From NCBI RefSeq assembly GCF_009664975.1, contig NZ_WJXB01000003.1:558001-622000 (forward strand): a stretch of DNA of 64,000 bases, in the 5' to 3' direction. A program made the position numbers and the translations under genes. Numbering within the stretch: the stretch's first letter is position 1; each line of letters opens with the position of its first letter. Below the pieces are notes generated by a model. That model was not told the DNA's origin and made no database searches. It saw only the letters and a list, made by a program, of their open reading frames with translations. Shown here one piece after another: positions 17,013 through 25,815 of the stretch. The DNA is from Paenibacillus monticola. Its GTDB lineage: Bacteria; Bacillota; Bacilli; Paenibacillales; Paenibacillaceae.

Positions 17013-18611
17013 TTATTTGTGGATCTCCCGGACCAGAATACGATATTCCGAAGGGGATAAACCGGTGATTTTCTTGAAGACTTTGGAGAAGTATTTGGGG
17101 TCCTGAATCCCAACCAAGCCGCCTACTTCCCCCGCCTTCAGCTCTCCAGTGAGCAGTGTCTTGGCCTTCTCGATACGAATCCGGGTTAAATATTCCAGAA
17201 AGCTTTCTCCTACTTCCTTCTTGAATAAATTGGCGAAATAGTTCTTGCTCAGATGCACCAGGCTGCTGATGGATTGAAGCGATATTTCCTGATGATAATA
17301 TTGCTGGATATATTGGGTCGCTTTAATAATACTGCTGCGGTCACCCTTATAGATTTCAATCATGTGCTGCACCAGAGCGTCAAATGCCTGAATGAACCAC
17401 ATCCGACTCTGTTCCAGGGTTTCCAACCGGGATAACTCTTCGAAGTACCGCTTCTTCAGCTCCAGCACCTGCTGGGCATCTTTGGAGACATCAGGCCACA
17501 GGGTCATTAGAATCATGAGCAGTTCAAGTGAAATGATCTGCACGAGCTCGGCGTCCCGCCGGGCAGCGAGTTGCTCAAACAGGTGCTCAATATACTCCGT
17601 AAGTTCCTTGGACTGAAAAGCATATACCATGGACTGGACTTGAAGGCTGCTGATGGAAATCGCCCCCATTGGAGGTGCGCTTATCCGCAAAGCATCGCTC
17701 CCGTGAACAATAACACGTCCGCTTCCGAGAAACAGCTTTTGTTTCACTGCGTTTACCGCTTGGTCATAGGCGTTCTTGACCTCCGACCATTCACGAATCC
17801 GACCGCTAATGCCAATGGTCGCGCACAGACCGCTCTGTTCGAATACGCGGTGAATGAGCTGGTCAGCCTGGTGTCTTAATACTTCTATCTCGGCACTGCC
17901 AGCGTCCCCTTCGCTTTCACTAACGCTAAACAATACATTAATTTCACCCTGCCGATCAGGGAAAACTTCATAGATCCGGCTGTGTGGCAGCCCTTCCTGC
18001 TCCAGATTATTGCGTATCAAGGACTGCCGTTCCGCATACCCCAGCTCTGAGGTATTGAGGCTAATATGCAGCAAATACGCGGGGTGAAAATGAGACAGTC
18101 CGAATTTCCCCAGAATTTGTTCCTCATCGTTTATTTTTCCGCTTCCCCTTTCAAGCAGACCCAACAAAAAGCTCTCCTTGTGCGCTGGCTCAGAGCGAAA
18201 CGACAGTGTTTGGTCGGAGGTGCTGTTTCGGACCGCATCCAAACTTTCCTTGATTTTCAGCAAGGCCTGCTCAAAGTCACGGGGCATCATATCCGATTTA
18301 ATCAAATATTCGGATACGCCATGCTTGATCGCTTCCTTGGCATATTGAAAGTCTTCCAGATTGCTGAGAATGATGATCTTGATATCCGGAGAGATTCTCC
18401 GCACTTCGGCAATAAGCTCGATGCCATCCATCACGGGCATTTTGATATCTGTAATCAGAATGTCCGGCATGCCAGCTTCGATAATGTCGAGCGCCTCTCT
18501 TCCGTTGGCAGCCTCGCCGATCAAATCCAGCCCGATTTTCTCCCAATCTATCATGGAGCGAATTCCATATCTTACAATAAACTCATCTTCTACAATAATG
18601 ACTCGGTGCAT
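17013..18611 (-). CDS. YesN-like AraC-family response regulator
   Basis: Response regulator of 532 residues. Receiver domain (1-120) starts MHRVIIVEDEFIVRYGIRS, with phospho-acceptor Asp55 in LITDIKMPVMDG. The middle region is a cyclase-like or ligand-type domain of unclear function, and the C-terminus carries an AraC double HTH (LQSISSLVHLSKNYFANLF and GGLVGIQDPKYFSKVFKKI). It is 16 bp after its kinase gene, so it is cotranscribed. Start ATG 18611 after AAGGGGG. Expected targets are the binding-protein/permease operon and the secreted propeller enzyme nearby. Confidence 0.94.
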   Translation of the reverse strand: MHRVIIVEDEFIVRYGIRSMIDWEKIGLDLIGEAANGREALDIIEAGMPDILITDIKMPVMDGIELIAEVRRISPDIKIIILSNLEDFQYAKEAIKHGVSEYLIKSDMMPRDFEQALLKIKESLDAVRNSTSDQTLSFRSEPAHKESFLLGLLERGSGKINDEEQILGKFGLSHFHPAYLLHISLNTSELGYAERQSLIRNNLEQEGLPHSRIYEVFPDRQGEINVLFSVSESEGDAGSAEIEVLRHQADQLIHRVFEQSGLCATIGISGRIREWSEVKNAYDQAVNAVKQKLFLGSGRVIVHGSDALRISAPPMGAISISSLQVQSMVYAFQSKELTEYIEHLFEQLAARRDAELVQIISLELLMILMTLWPDVSKDAQQVLELKKRYFEELSRLETLEQSRMWFIQAFDALVQHMIEIYKGDRSSIIKATQYIQQYYHQEISLQSISSLVHLSKNYFANLFKKEVGESFLEYLTRIRIEKAKTLLTGELKAGEVGGLVGIQDPKYFSKVFKKITGLSPSEYRILVREIHK

Positions 18612-18627
18612 GTAGCTTATCCCCCTT

Positions 18628-20439
18628 CTACGTCATCAAAGGAAGCATGATCCTAATGGTGGTTCCTATACCGGGTTCGCTTTGAATCTCGATGCCGTAC
18701 ATTTTTCCGCAGATGAGCTTAATCCGTTCATCTACATTGGCCAGTCCTATTCCTCCGGTTTTCCCCGCACCAGAGGTTGGCTCTGCCAGAAGGCTGCGGG
18801 CAAATGCGGGGTCCATTCCCTTGCCGTTATCCGCCACCTCGAATCGCACACCTTGGCCCGGAACCTTACAGCATGAAATAGTGATCCGGCCTCCAGACTC
18901 GCGGTCCACAAAAGCATGAATCATCGCATTCTCAACAATAGGCTGCAAGATCAGCTTGGGCGTCTGCAAAAGTCCTACATCGTCATCCATTTCAACCACC
19001 GTCTCAATATTGAAATTGAAACGAAACTTCTGAATACCCAAATAGCATTGGACGTGCTCGATTTCCTCTTCCACAGTAACTGTCTCTTCGGCCTTCCCGA
19101 GACTAATCCGCAACAACCGTGACAGCAGGCTTACCATTTCCGCAGCATTGTTGGCCTTCTGAATCAGCGCTGTCCATTTGATCATATCAAGCGTATTGTA
19201 CAGAAAATGCGGGTTAATCTGCGCTTGCAGCGCTCTTAGCTCTGCTACCCTCTTTTGGTCCTGCTCCGCATAGACCGCTTTCAACAGTTCATCGATTCGA
19301 GTGACCATATAGTTAAAGTTGTCGCCCAATGTATCAAATTCGTCATGCCGGCTCTTAGCTTTATAACGAACGGTCAATTCTCCGGACATCACCTGCCGCA
19401 TCAGACGGATCATTTTTAGAATAGGATTCGTAATAGAGTTGGCAAGCACAACCGCAGCCAGGATTGAGAAGACAATGCAGAGCAGTGCGATGATGATAAA
19501 GATCTGCAGCAGACGGTTGGAATCCTGATACAGTGCGGCTTTGGAAATGACATTTACGACCACCCAATCATTACTATGCAGCTTTTTGGTATTAACAATC
19601 AAAGAGTCGCCCTTATAAGTGAGCGGAAATCTTTGCTCGCCCGTTTCCGAATTTTTAATTTGTTCATAACCGGATGCACCCAGCACCTCAGTGACACTTT
19701 TGCCGATCAGCTTACTATCCGGATAAGAAACCAGCATCCCGCGGCCATCAATGACAAAGCTTTGCAGATCCTCATTGTTGCTCACCGCTTTGGATATCAG
19801 CTCTTTCATTACATCCTCACGAATATCGAGTATGGCAATAATGCCCAGGGGACTGTCATCGGATATTTTATACAATTGCTTGGCTAATGAGAAAACGTAG
19901 TTGCTCTGGGAATTCAGACTATCCACATAGGTTCCATAGCGGGTGGAATACCAGCGGAAATTGCTGCCATCGTCAAGGGTCAAGAGAAACGGCTTCACCT
20001 CTGTGCGGGTCCTCTTGCTCCAGCGGTATATTCCTTTAATGTAATGCTTCTGCGACACAAAGGAGATGGACTGCACATCCTGATTGATCGCCACGATCGT
20101 GGACAGCTTTGTCGTAAGTGACAGGCTATCCACATCGTAGCTGACCGCAGCACTTTCATCAAGCGTCCGCAGCATATTTATAATTTCATTGTTATTTAGA
20201 ACCTGCATCATCATATCTTTATAGATGCCCAGGCGCGTATCCAGATTATCGGCAGTCTGGTATAGCAGATGTTCGGAGTATTGTGTCACCTTATCATTAA
20301 TCGTTGATTTGGATATAGAAAAAGAAATAATCCCCATGACAACCAGAGGTGTCAAGGAGAAGAGTATTAAGAGCAGCATCCATTTATAACGCATGCTGCT
20401 CTTCCATATTTTTATCCAGGAGATTAAACGAAGGGCCAT
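18628..20439 (-). CDS. YesM-like sensor histidine kinase
   Basis: A 603-residue membrane sensor kinase: helix 1 (about 20-40, WMLLLILFSLTPLVVMGII), an extracellular Cache-like domain, helix 2 (about 300-325, FIIIALLCIVFSILAAVVL), HAMP, His411 in QINPHFLYNTLDMI, then an ATPase domain with PIVENAMIHAF and GIGLANVDERI. Start ATG 20439 with AAGGA upstream. A 97-bp structured repeat separates it from the permease gene upstream. It pairs with the regulator encoded directly after it, and possibly with the lipoprotein at 15666-16937 as ligand presenter. Confidence 0.95.
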   Translation of the reverse strand: MALRLISWIKIWKSSMRYKWMLLLILFSLTPLVVMGIISFSISKSTINDKVTQYSEHLLYQTADNLDTRLGIYKDMMMQVLNNNEIINMLRTLDESAAVSYDVDSLSLTTKLSTIVAINQDVQSISFVSQKHYIKGIYRWSKRTRTEVKPFLLTLDDGSNFRWYSTRYGTYVDSLNSQSNYVFSLAKQLYKISDDSPLGIIAILDIREDVMKELISKAVSNNEDLQSFVIDGRGMLVSYPDSKLIGKSVTEVLGASGYEQIKNSETGEQRFPLTYKGDSLIVNTKKLHSNDWVVVNVISKAALYQDSNRLLQIFIIIALLCIVFSILAAVVLANSITNPILKMIRLMRQVMSGELTVRYKAKSRHDEFDTLGDNFNYMVTRIDELLKAVYAEQDQKRVAELRALQAQINPHFLYNTLDMIKWTALIQKANNAAEMVSLLSRLLRISLGKAEETVTVEEEIEHVQCYLGIQKFRFNFNIETVVEMDDDVGLLQTPKLILQPIVENAMIHAFVDRESGGRITISCCKVPGQGVRFEVADNGKGMDPAFARSLLAEPTSGAGKTGGIGLANVDERIKLICGKMYGIEIQSEPGIGTTIRIMLPLMT

Positions 20440-20459
20440 TTCTCCAATCCTTTCTTGAA

Positions 20460-20556
20460 ATATAAGAATTTATATGTTCTCATGATAACTTATCCTTATA
20501 TTTCTCGAAGAAGCGGGTACCGTCCATAAAAGGACGGCGAAGCCGTTTCTTCTTGT
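20460..20556 (+). repeat. Dispersed structured repeat, copy 1
   Basis: A 97-bp element matching, at roughly nine positions in ten by eye, the inverted copy at 27677-27774. It contains the palindrome GATAACTTATC and a long hairpin made from GAAGAAGCGG with CCGTTTCTTC and CCGTCC with GGACGG. It lies between a permease and a kinase gene, inside a transcribed region. REP- or MITE-like; no open frame. Confidence 0.8.
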
Positions 20557-20562
20557 CCAAGC

Positions 20563-21375
20563 TTATCCTTTGACACCGGACATGGCGACACCCTGGACTA
20601 TGTGACGCTGAAGCAGAATAAACACAATAATAGTAGGAATCGCCGCAATCGCGCTTGCGGTCATGATCAAGTTCAGAGACATTGTATTATTCGACAAAAA
20701 TGTGGGCAGCCCTGCCGACAATATCATATTCTCTTCAGACGTGATAGCCAGGTAAGGCCACAAGAAATTATTCCAGGAAAGAATAAAGAAGAAAATCCCC
20801 ACCGATACCATAGCTGAACGCGTAAGCGGCAGGCAGATGCTCCACCATAACCGGAAATAGGGACTGCCATCAATTTGCGCGGCTTCGATATAATCCTTGG
20901 GTACGCCATCCATGAATTGCTTCAGCAGCAAAATACCTATCGGATTCGTCAGACCCGGCAAAATAATCGCCCAAATATTATCAATCAGATCCAAATGCAG
21001 CGCTGTTTCGTAAAGCGGGATCAATATGGCTTCCGTCGGAATAAGCAAACCTGAAACAATCAGAACATAGAAGATCCCACGAGTCCGAAAAGGCAGTTTG
21101 GAGAAGGAGAAAGCTGCAAGCGAGCTGAACAGGATAGAGATGACCGTCGTGAGGACACCAATCACCAAACTGTTCCATGTCCAGCGCAATATTTGCGAGT
21201 CACGGACTACTTTGACATAGTTGTCTGCATTAAGATCGGACCAGTTCACCCAATCCCCAAGCGTGTATACATTCACACCATCAGGCTTCAAGGAGGTCAG
21301 GAACATCCACAGCAGTGGAAAAGCAAACAGAAGTGCAAGTAAAACAGCAACGATATTTAAAGCAGCCTTATTCAT
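20563..21375 (-). CDS. Sugar ABC transporter permease (MalG type)
   Basis: A 270-residue permease with six hydrophobic segments, EAA loop YIEAAQIDGSPYFRLWWSICLP and C-terminus VQGVAMSGVKG, typical of CUT1 second permeases. Start ATG 21375 after GAGGAGA. It pairs with the gene 12 bp upstream and is served by the binding proteins at 22338 and perhaps 15666. No ATPase is in the cluster. Confidence 0.95.
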   Translation of the reverse strand: MNKAALNIVAVLLALLFAFPLLWMFLTSLKPDGVNVYTLGDWVNWSDLNADNYVKVVRDSQILRWTWNSLVIGVLTTVISILFSSLAAFSFSKLPFRTRGIFYVLIVSGLLIPTEAILIPLYETALHLDLIDNIWAIILPGLTNPIGILLLKQFMDGVPKDYIEAAQIDGSPYFRLWWSICLPLTRSAMVSVGIFFFILSWNNFLWPYLAITSEENMILSAGLPTFLSNNTMSLNLIMTASAIAAIPTIIVFILLQRHIVQGVAMSGVKG

Positions 21376-21387
21376 GATTTTCTCTCC

Positions 21388-22311
21388 TCATCCGTCTTTC
21401 CGGTCGGTAATTTTGAATTGAACGACGGCAATAAGCAGCATGATGAAGCAGAAAACCATTGACTGCGCAGCGGCCAGGCCGAACATATCTTTTTTGAACC
21501 CAGTTACATAAATATAACGGATCATGGTGTTGGTGGAATCTCCCGGTCCGCCTCCAGTCATGATCTGCACCTGCCCGAACAGCTTTAAGCAGTTGATAAT
21601 CTGATAAAAGATCTGTATCTTCATTACGCTGGACAAGCCCGGAAGTGTAATGTGCAGAAATCTGCGCCAGGCATTGGCACCGTCAATTTTGGCCGCTTCG
21701 TAATGGTCCGTGGGAATTTCCTGCAGTCCGGCAAGAAACAGCACCATGACAAACCCTACGCTCCACCAGTCTGTCGTAATGGTTATCGCCCACCAAACGA
21801 ACCGGTGGTCTGTGAGCCAGTTGATGTCAACAGGAAGTCCAAGCACATGCAGGAGAGCATTCACCGGGCCATTCTTGGCATCGAATAAACGCAGCCAGAT
21901 GAAGCTGACCACAGACACCGATAACACATAAGGCAAGAAAAACACGGAGCGGATCAAGGTTCGCATCCGGATATTCTGATTAATAATCAACGCCAGCACA
22001 AGTCCCAAAATGATAACAGTCGGTGTGCATAGGAGCACAAAATAGAAAGAGTTCCACAAGTAGGAATAGAAATCCGCGTTGACAAATATTTTTCGGTAGT
22101 TGGCTAATGCTACATACTTCTCCATTCCCTGAATGCCCCATACATGCAGGCTCATCCAGGCACCGCGCAGCACTGGCCATAAATAGAACACCGAGAAGGG
22201 TACCAGAAACGGAATTAAATACAGAATTGCTTTCAATTCTTTCAGTAGGTGCAAAGGCTCTGCCCTGCGCAGGGCAGAGCCTTTGTTTTCTCTTAAAGTC
22301 CTCTCCATCAT
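21388..22311 (-). CDS. Sugar ABC transporter permease (MalF type)
   Basis: A 307-residue permease: first helix AILYLIPFLVPFSVFYLW, EAA loop HYEAAKIDGANAWRRFLHITLP, and a GQVQIMTGGGPGDSTNT segment common in MalF-like subunits. Start ATG 22311 after AAGGAGA (a second ATG follows directly). Codons about 9 to 20 are built from a 34-bp perfect DNA palindrome (22252-22285), which is unusual for the cytoplasmic tail of a permease. Its partner permease follows 12 bp later. Confidence 0.94.
   Translation of the reverse strand: MMERTLRENKGSALRRAEPLHLLKELKAILYLIPFLVPFSVFYLWPVLRGAWMSLHVWGIQGMEKYVALANYRKIFVNADFYSYLWNSFYFVLLCTPTVIILGLVLALIINQNIRMRTLIRSVFFLPYVLSVSVVSFIWLRLFDAKNGPVNALLHVLGLPVDINWLTDHRFVWWAITITTDWWSVGFVMVLFLAGLQEIPTDHYEAAKIDGANAWRRFLHITLPGLSSVMKIQIFYQIINCLKLFGQVQIMTGGGPGDSTNTMIRYIYVTGFKKDMFGLAAAQSMVFCFIMLLIAVVQFKITDRKDG
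22252..22285. repeat. 34-bp perfect palindrome inside permease gene
   Basis: CAAAGGCTCTGCCCTGC is followed immediately by its exact reverse complement. In RNA this is a 17-bp stem with almost no loop, beginning about 26 nt after the permease start codon. Placed between the binding-protein stop and most of the permease coding region, it could trim or slow transcription so that binding protein exceeds permease. Confidence 0.9.
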
Positions 22312-22337
22312 CCATTCATTCTCCTTACTGATCTAAT

Positions 22338-23651
22338 CTAATTGTCCAGAACCTCGTTGATCTCCTTATCCAGCTTCGCCAGTCCGTCTTCCGGTGTCTC
22401 ACTTCCGAAGATAATGTTCTGCAGAGATTCAGAAATCGTTGTGATGATAGTTGTATATTTGTCAGTCGGTGGCGCGAATTTCACAGTCTTCTGGGCTTCA
22501 ATGAACTCGCTGCGGTAGGGAAGCTGCTTGTAGGCTTCGCTTGTAGTTACCTTGCTGTTGGCTGGCACATGTCCCGCCTGCCCCCAAATTTCGCCGCCAA
22601 CTTCAGAGAAATATTTCATGAACTTGGCTGCGGCTTCCTGCTTCTCCGGCGTTACATAAGTAGGGATGACCAAAGTATGGGAGCTGGCCCAATGCGTCTG
22701 ACTTCCGAAGATGGGAGGAAGCGGCATGGCACCGACATTCAGCGTACTGTCACCCAGGAGCAGTCCTGCTTCCCACACGCCGCCGAACCAGAAGGCAGCT
22801 TTGCCGTTATGAAACGTATCCCATGGCGTTTTATCATTGAGATCGGCATATTTGTTTTTGTAGAGATCCATATAGAAATTCAGAACATTCAGCGCTTTAT
22901 CATTATTGATGCTGGCTTTGGTCATATCCGCATTCAGGATATCTCCACCCGCTTCATAATACAGATTTAGAAAGGGCTCCTGAAAATACGGGGTATTCAC
23001 AGCAATTGCCTGCACATCGGGCACTTTGGCCTGAATATCTGCCAGCGTCTTTTCAAATCCCTCTGGAGTCATATCGCCCAGCTTAGGCGTACCGTCTTCG
23101 TTCAACAGACCTGCTTTTTGCAGAATATCTTTATTGTAATAGAACATGTGAAAGTGAGTATCCAACGGCACAGCGTAAGGTTTACCGTCATAGGAGACAC
23201 TTGTGATATTCGATTCCGAAATCTGTGTGAGATCAAAACCAACCTTCGCCGCCAGCTCATCTACAGCTACAATCTGTTTAGCCTTCACGAACGGGGATAT
23301 CCGGTCTACGTGGGCTATAGCCACATCAGGACCTTTGGAGGAAGACAGCGCCGTGCTGAGCTTGGCATAATACTCATTGGACTCCAAACGCAGCTGCTTC
23401 ACAATCACTTCCTTTTGAGAATCATTGAAGTTCTTGATGATTTGATCGACGAAATCGCCTTCGCCGCCACCGAACATGTTCCAGAAGGAAATCTCGACGG
23501 GGCTGCCTCCTGTGCTCTCCGTCTTTGACGGCTGATTGCTTGCAGTGCTTGACTCTCCGTTATCTTTGGTACCGGATGAGCAGCCTGCCGTAATCAGCGT
23601 CAGTGTCAGCCCAGCTGTTAATAAACTTGCAAATCTCTTTTTCATCTGCAT
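22338..23651 (-). CDS. Sugar-binding lipoprotein of ABC importer
   Basis: A 437-residue family-1 solute-binding lipoprotein with lipobox TAGC and a Ser/Thr/Gly-rich linker. It begins the operon of two permeases, kinase and regulator. Strong paralogy to 15666-16937 includes SFWNMFGGGEGDFV against SFWNPFGGGEGEFV. Start ATG 23651; AGGAGAGGG precedes it. A cre-like box is 53 bp upstream, at the same distance as the matching box before the secreted propeller gene, which suggests coordinated expression. Ligand unknown; by context a plant-glycan oligosaccharide. Confidence 0.94.
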   Translation of the reverse strand: MQMKKRFASLLTAGLTLTLITAGCSSGTKDNGESSTASNQPSKTESTGGSPVEISFWNMFGGGEGDFVDQIIKNFNDSQKEVIVKQLRLESNEYYAKLSTALSSSKGPDVAIAHVDRISPFVKAKQIVAVDELAAKVGFDLTQISESNITSVSYDGKPYAVPLDTHFHMFYYNKDILQKAGLLNEDGTPKLGDMTPEGFEKTLADIQAKVPDVQAIAVNTPYFQEPFLNLYYEAGGDILNADMTKASINNDKALNVLNFYMDLYKNKYADLNDKTPWDTFHNGKAAFWFGGVWEAGLLLGDSTLNVGAMPLPPIFGSQTHWASSHTLVIPTYVTPEKQEAAAKFMKYFSEVGGEIWGQAGHVPANSKVTTSEAYKQLPYRSEFIEAQKTVKFAPPTDKYTTIITTISESLQNIIFGSETPEDGLAKLDKEINEVLDN

Positions 23652-23703
23652 GTAAACAACCCTCTCCTGAAAAAATAGTAGTTGGAAGAACCCATTTGAC
23701 TAA

Positions 23704-23717
23704 TGTAAGGGCTTTCT
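23704..23717. promoter_or_regulatory. cre-like box upstream of binding-protein operon
   Basis: TGTAAGGGCTTTCT matches the cre consensus TGWAARCGYTWNCW at 13 of 14 positions, the central C being G. The flanking AAT and the position 53 bp before the start codon are shared with 25610-25623. Confidence 0.5.
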
Positions 23718-23879
23718 TAATAACTACTTTACTGTGATTACAATCCGGCTTAAACCGACAAAACGCCGCTCCTAAGAAACAAATGAAAGATATTAATAGT
23801 GTTTTGTTCCTTTAGAGGTGGAAGATCTTAAGGTAGGTGGTAAATCGTAAGGTTGGGATACGTAAACGGCCTCAGCGGC

Positions 23880-23903
23880 AAAAAAGAGCCCCTAAGGGCT
23901 CCA
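23880..23903 (-). terminator. Terminator of secreted propeller gene
   Basis: Stem GAGCCC/GGGCTC with a CTAA loop, followed on the minus strand by six T, 12 bp after the stop codon of 23915-25558. Confidence 0.85.
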
Positions 23904-23914
23904 TAAACACAGGA

Positions 23915-25558
23915 CTAATTCACTTTGATATTGTCGAAGCTGACACTATTGTTAAAGCCTCCGCGTACACCGACCGTTCCTGAAGTAAACGTTGCATCGG
24001 CATAGGTGATTTTAGGTACATTCATGTCGGTAACATACACTTTGATCGTTCCGCTATTTACGGTGATCTTCATATGGTACCAGGTGTTAGTGGCAATGGA
24101 TGCCGTTACTGTCTGAAGAGACGTCCAGTTATTGTTAAAGCGTCCCAACCAGATGGAGCCCGCGGAATCAATGCCCGCAGCATAGCCTTTCTGCAGATCA
24201 GCTCCGGCGGCCGGATTAGACACATTAAAGACCAAACTTCCTTGTCCGCTGTTGTTGAGCTTAATATCGCCTTCAAGCGTGTAACTCATCTTGGAAGGAT
24301 AAGGGGTAAGCAACGACTTGTCCGCACTCACCGAGTTCACATTATAGCTTCCACCGCTTACCGACCAGGTTCCCCCGTAACGGACCCATCCACTGTCATT
24401 GGCCGCAAAATCATTCGTGTAGGAACTGCTTAATGTTCCGAAGCGGACTTGAACATTATGTCCACCCACACTCCGCTCCACGGAATCGAGCATGGCAATT
24501 TCGTTGGCACCCGTCTGATAAAGTGCTGCCCACCAGGAATTCCCAAAGGCTACGGGATCATTGTCAATCCATGTATTTCCAAAATCATTGCTTAAGGAGA
24601 GTACATTAGAGTTGGAGCTGAGAACAAGCCGTCCGTCACTTAGGGACAGAAGGTACGGCCCGCCCTGTTGATTGCTGGATACCTGTGTCCCGATACCGCT
24701 TGCCCAGGTTTTCCCATCGGCACTTTTCTTGGTGAATACCTTGCAGTTCTGGGTTCCGCAGACCTCAAACGTCACAATATACTGTCCATTCGTCATCTTG
24801 GTCCATACTGGCATCCCGGGGCGCGCACCGGCATTTGTCGGGTCCCAAGCTACATAAATTTCATTTCCCCAGCTGGCTCCGCCATTGGTGGAGATTTTCT
24901 CAGAAATGATCTGGCTGTAGGAAGGAGATTCAGTTACGTGTTTCTCATTCGCATACATTACAGCAACCGAGCCATCATCCAGCAGCTGCATGTGAGGCTC
25001 ATATACCCCCTTGTCCGGATTTCCCAAGGAACCGACCGTCCCATTATTCTGATCTATCGTACTCAGATAACTCCAGTTGGAACCTCCGTTCACACTCTTG
25101 TACACTCTGAGCTGATAGGATTCCTGCCACCGGACCGAACGTATAGCCAGCAGAATGTCGCCATTGGGAAGCTGAAGAAGCTGCCCATTGTCCACATCAC
25201 GGCCTTCTTCCCATAGCGTAGCTGCAAGTGACCAGGTCCGGCAGTTGTCCGTACTGCGGAATACTTGCAGGCGGGTCCCGCCCCAGGAGACTTTGGTATA
25301 GCCATTGTTGTCATAAATAGCCGTGACTGCCAGCCAATCCCCATTGGCAAGCTTAACCATCCGCGCATATTCGGCTCCAAAGGTTCCGGGCCTGATTCCG
25401 CGGGCATCCGTTCCCGCGTCCGTGAAGGTGTTAATATCCGTTATCGTGGATGATGTGCCCCATACAATCGGCCCGTTGGACGCAAAAGCCGGGATTGCCG
25501 TAAGCAGCATAATCAGACAGATGAAAACGGCGAACGAACTGAATAATTTTTGTCGCAA
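23915..25558 (-). CDS. Secreted beta-propeller exo-glycosidase (GH93/sialidase type) with C-terminal lectin-like domain
   Basis: A 547-residue exported protein. The signal peptide ends AFA, then comes a six-bladed propeller (about 30-375) with Asp-box repeats such as STDNCRTW, SVNGGSNW, STNGGASW, SADGKTW and NDFGNTW. Candidate catalytic glutamates are in GVYEPHM and ANEKH, arranged as in GH93 exo-arabinanases; the FRIP motif of true sialidases is not seen. The last ~165 residues form a concanavalin-like sandwich (GSLVFNVSNPA to SVSFDNIKVN), similar to CBM66/DUF1080-type domains. TTG start at 25558 behind AGGAGGGG. It sits between an importer operon and a cytoplasmic GH2 gene. Arabinan-type substrate is plausible but not proved. 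Confidence 0.85.
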   Translation of the reverse strand: MRQKLFSSFAVFICLIMLLTAIPAFASNGPIVWGTSSTITDINTFTDAGTDARGIRPGTFGAEYARMVKLANGDWLAVTAIYDNNGYTKVSWGGTRLQVFRSTDNCRTWSLAATLWEEGRDVDNGQLLQLPNGDILLAIRSVRWQESYQLRVYKSVNGGSNWSYLSTIDQNNGTVGSLGNPDKGVYEPHMQLLDDGSVAVMYANEKHVTESPSYSQIISEKISTNGGASWGNEIYVAWDPTNAGARPGMPVWTKMTNGQYIVTFEVCGTQNCKVFTKKSADGKTWASGIGTQVSSNQQGGPYLLSLSDGRLVLSSNSNVLSLSNDFGNTWIDNDPVAFGNSWWAALYQTGANEIAMLDSVERSVGGHNVQVRFGTLSSSYTNDFAANDSGWVRYGGTWSVSGGSYNVNSVSADKSLLTPYPSKMSYTLEGDIKLNNSGQGSLVFNVSNPAAGADLQKGYAAGIDSAGSIWLGRFNNNWTSLQTVTASIATNTWYHMKITVNSGTIKVYVTDMNVPKITYADATFTSGTVGVRGGFNNSVSFDNIKVN

Positions 25559-25609
25559 ATAAACCCCTCCTCTTCCTGTTCATAGTTAGAAAGACAATTA
25601 CATCGATAA

Positions 25610-25623
25610 TGTAAGTGCTTTCA
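25610..25623. promoter_or_regulatory. cre-like box upstream of propeller gene
   Basis: TGTAAGTGCTTTCA matches the cre consensus at 13 of 14 positions. It is 52 bp before the TTG start and nearly identical, including flanks, to the box at 23704-23717. Confidence 0.5.
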
Positions 25624-25762
25624 TTTATTTATTGTAATCGCCATGTTTTTGTCCTTAAACCGATAATTGACATGTTTTTGGGAACCAAAGTTACGCTTAT
25701 GATGTACAAAAAGCATTTGGCTGCGCTCGAGGGGGAAATACTTACGATTGGCTGGCACTGGC

Positions 25763-25801
25763 AAAGAAGGCTTGCCGGGAATGATCCCAGCAAGCCTTCT
25801 G
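25763..25801 (-). terminator. Terminator of GH2 gene
   Basis: AGAAGGCTTGC (25765-25775) pairs perfectly with GCAAGCCTTCT (25790-25800), with an inner GGGA/TCCC extension, followed by a short TTT on the minus strand, 15 bp after the GH2 stop. Confidence 0.75.
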
Positions 25802-25815
25802 GTATGGAGCTATCT

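Noticed and set aside
23814-23856. Purine-rich repeats AGGTGG/TAAGGTNGG upstream of the binding-protein operon
   Set aside because: Spacing is 19 bp and the copies are imperfect and low in complexity; not enough to call an operator.
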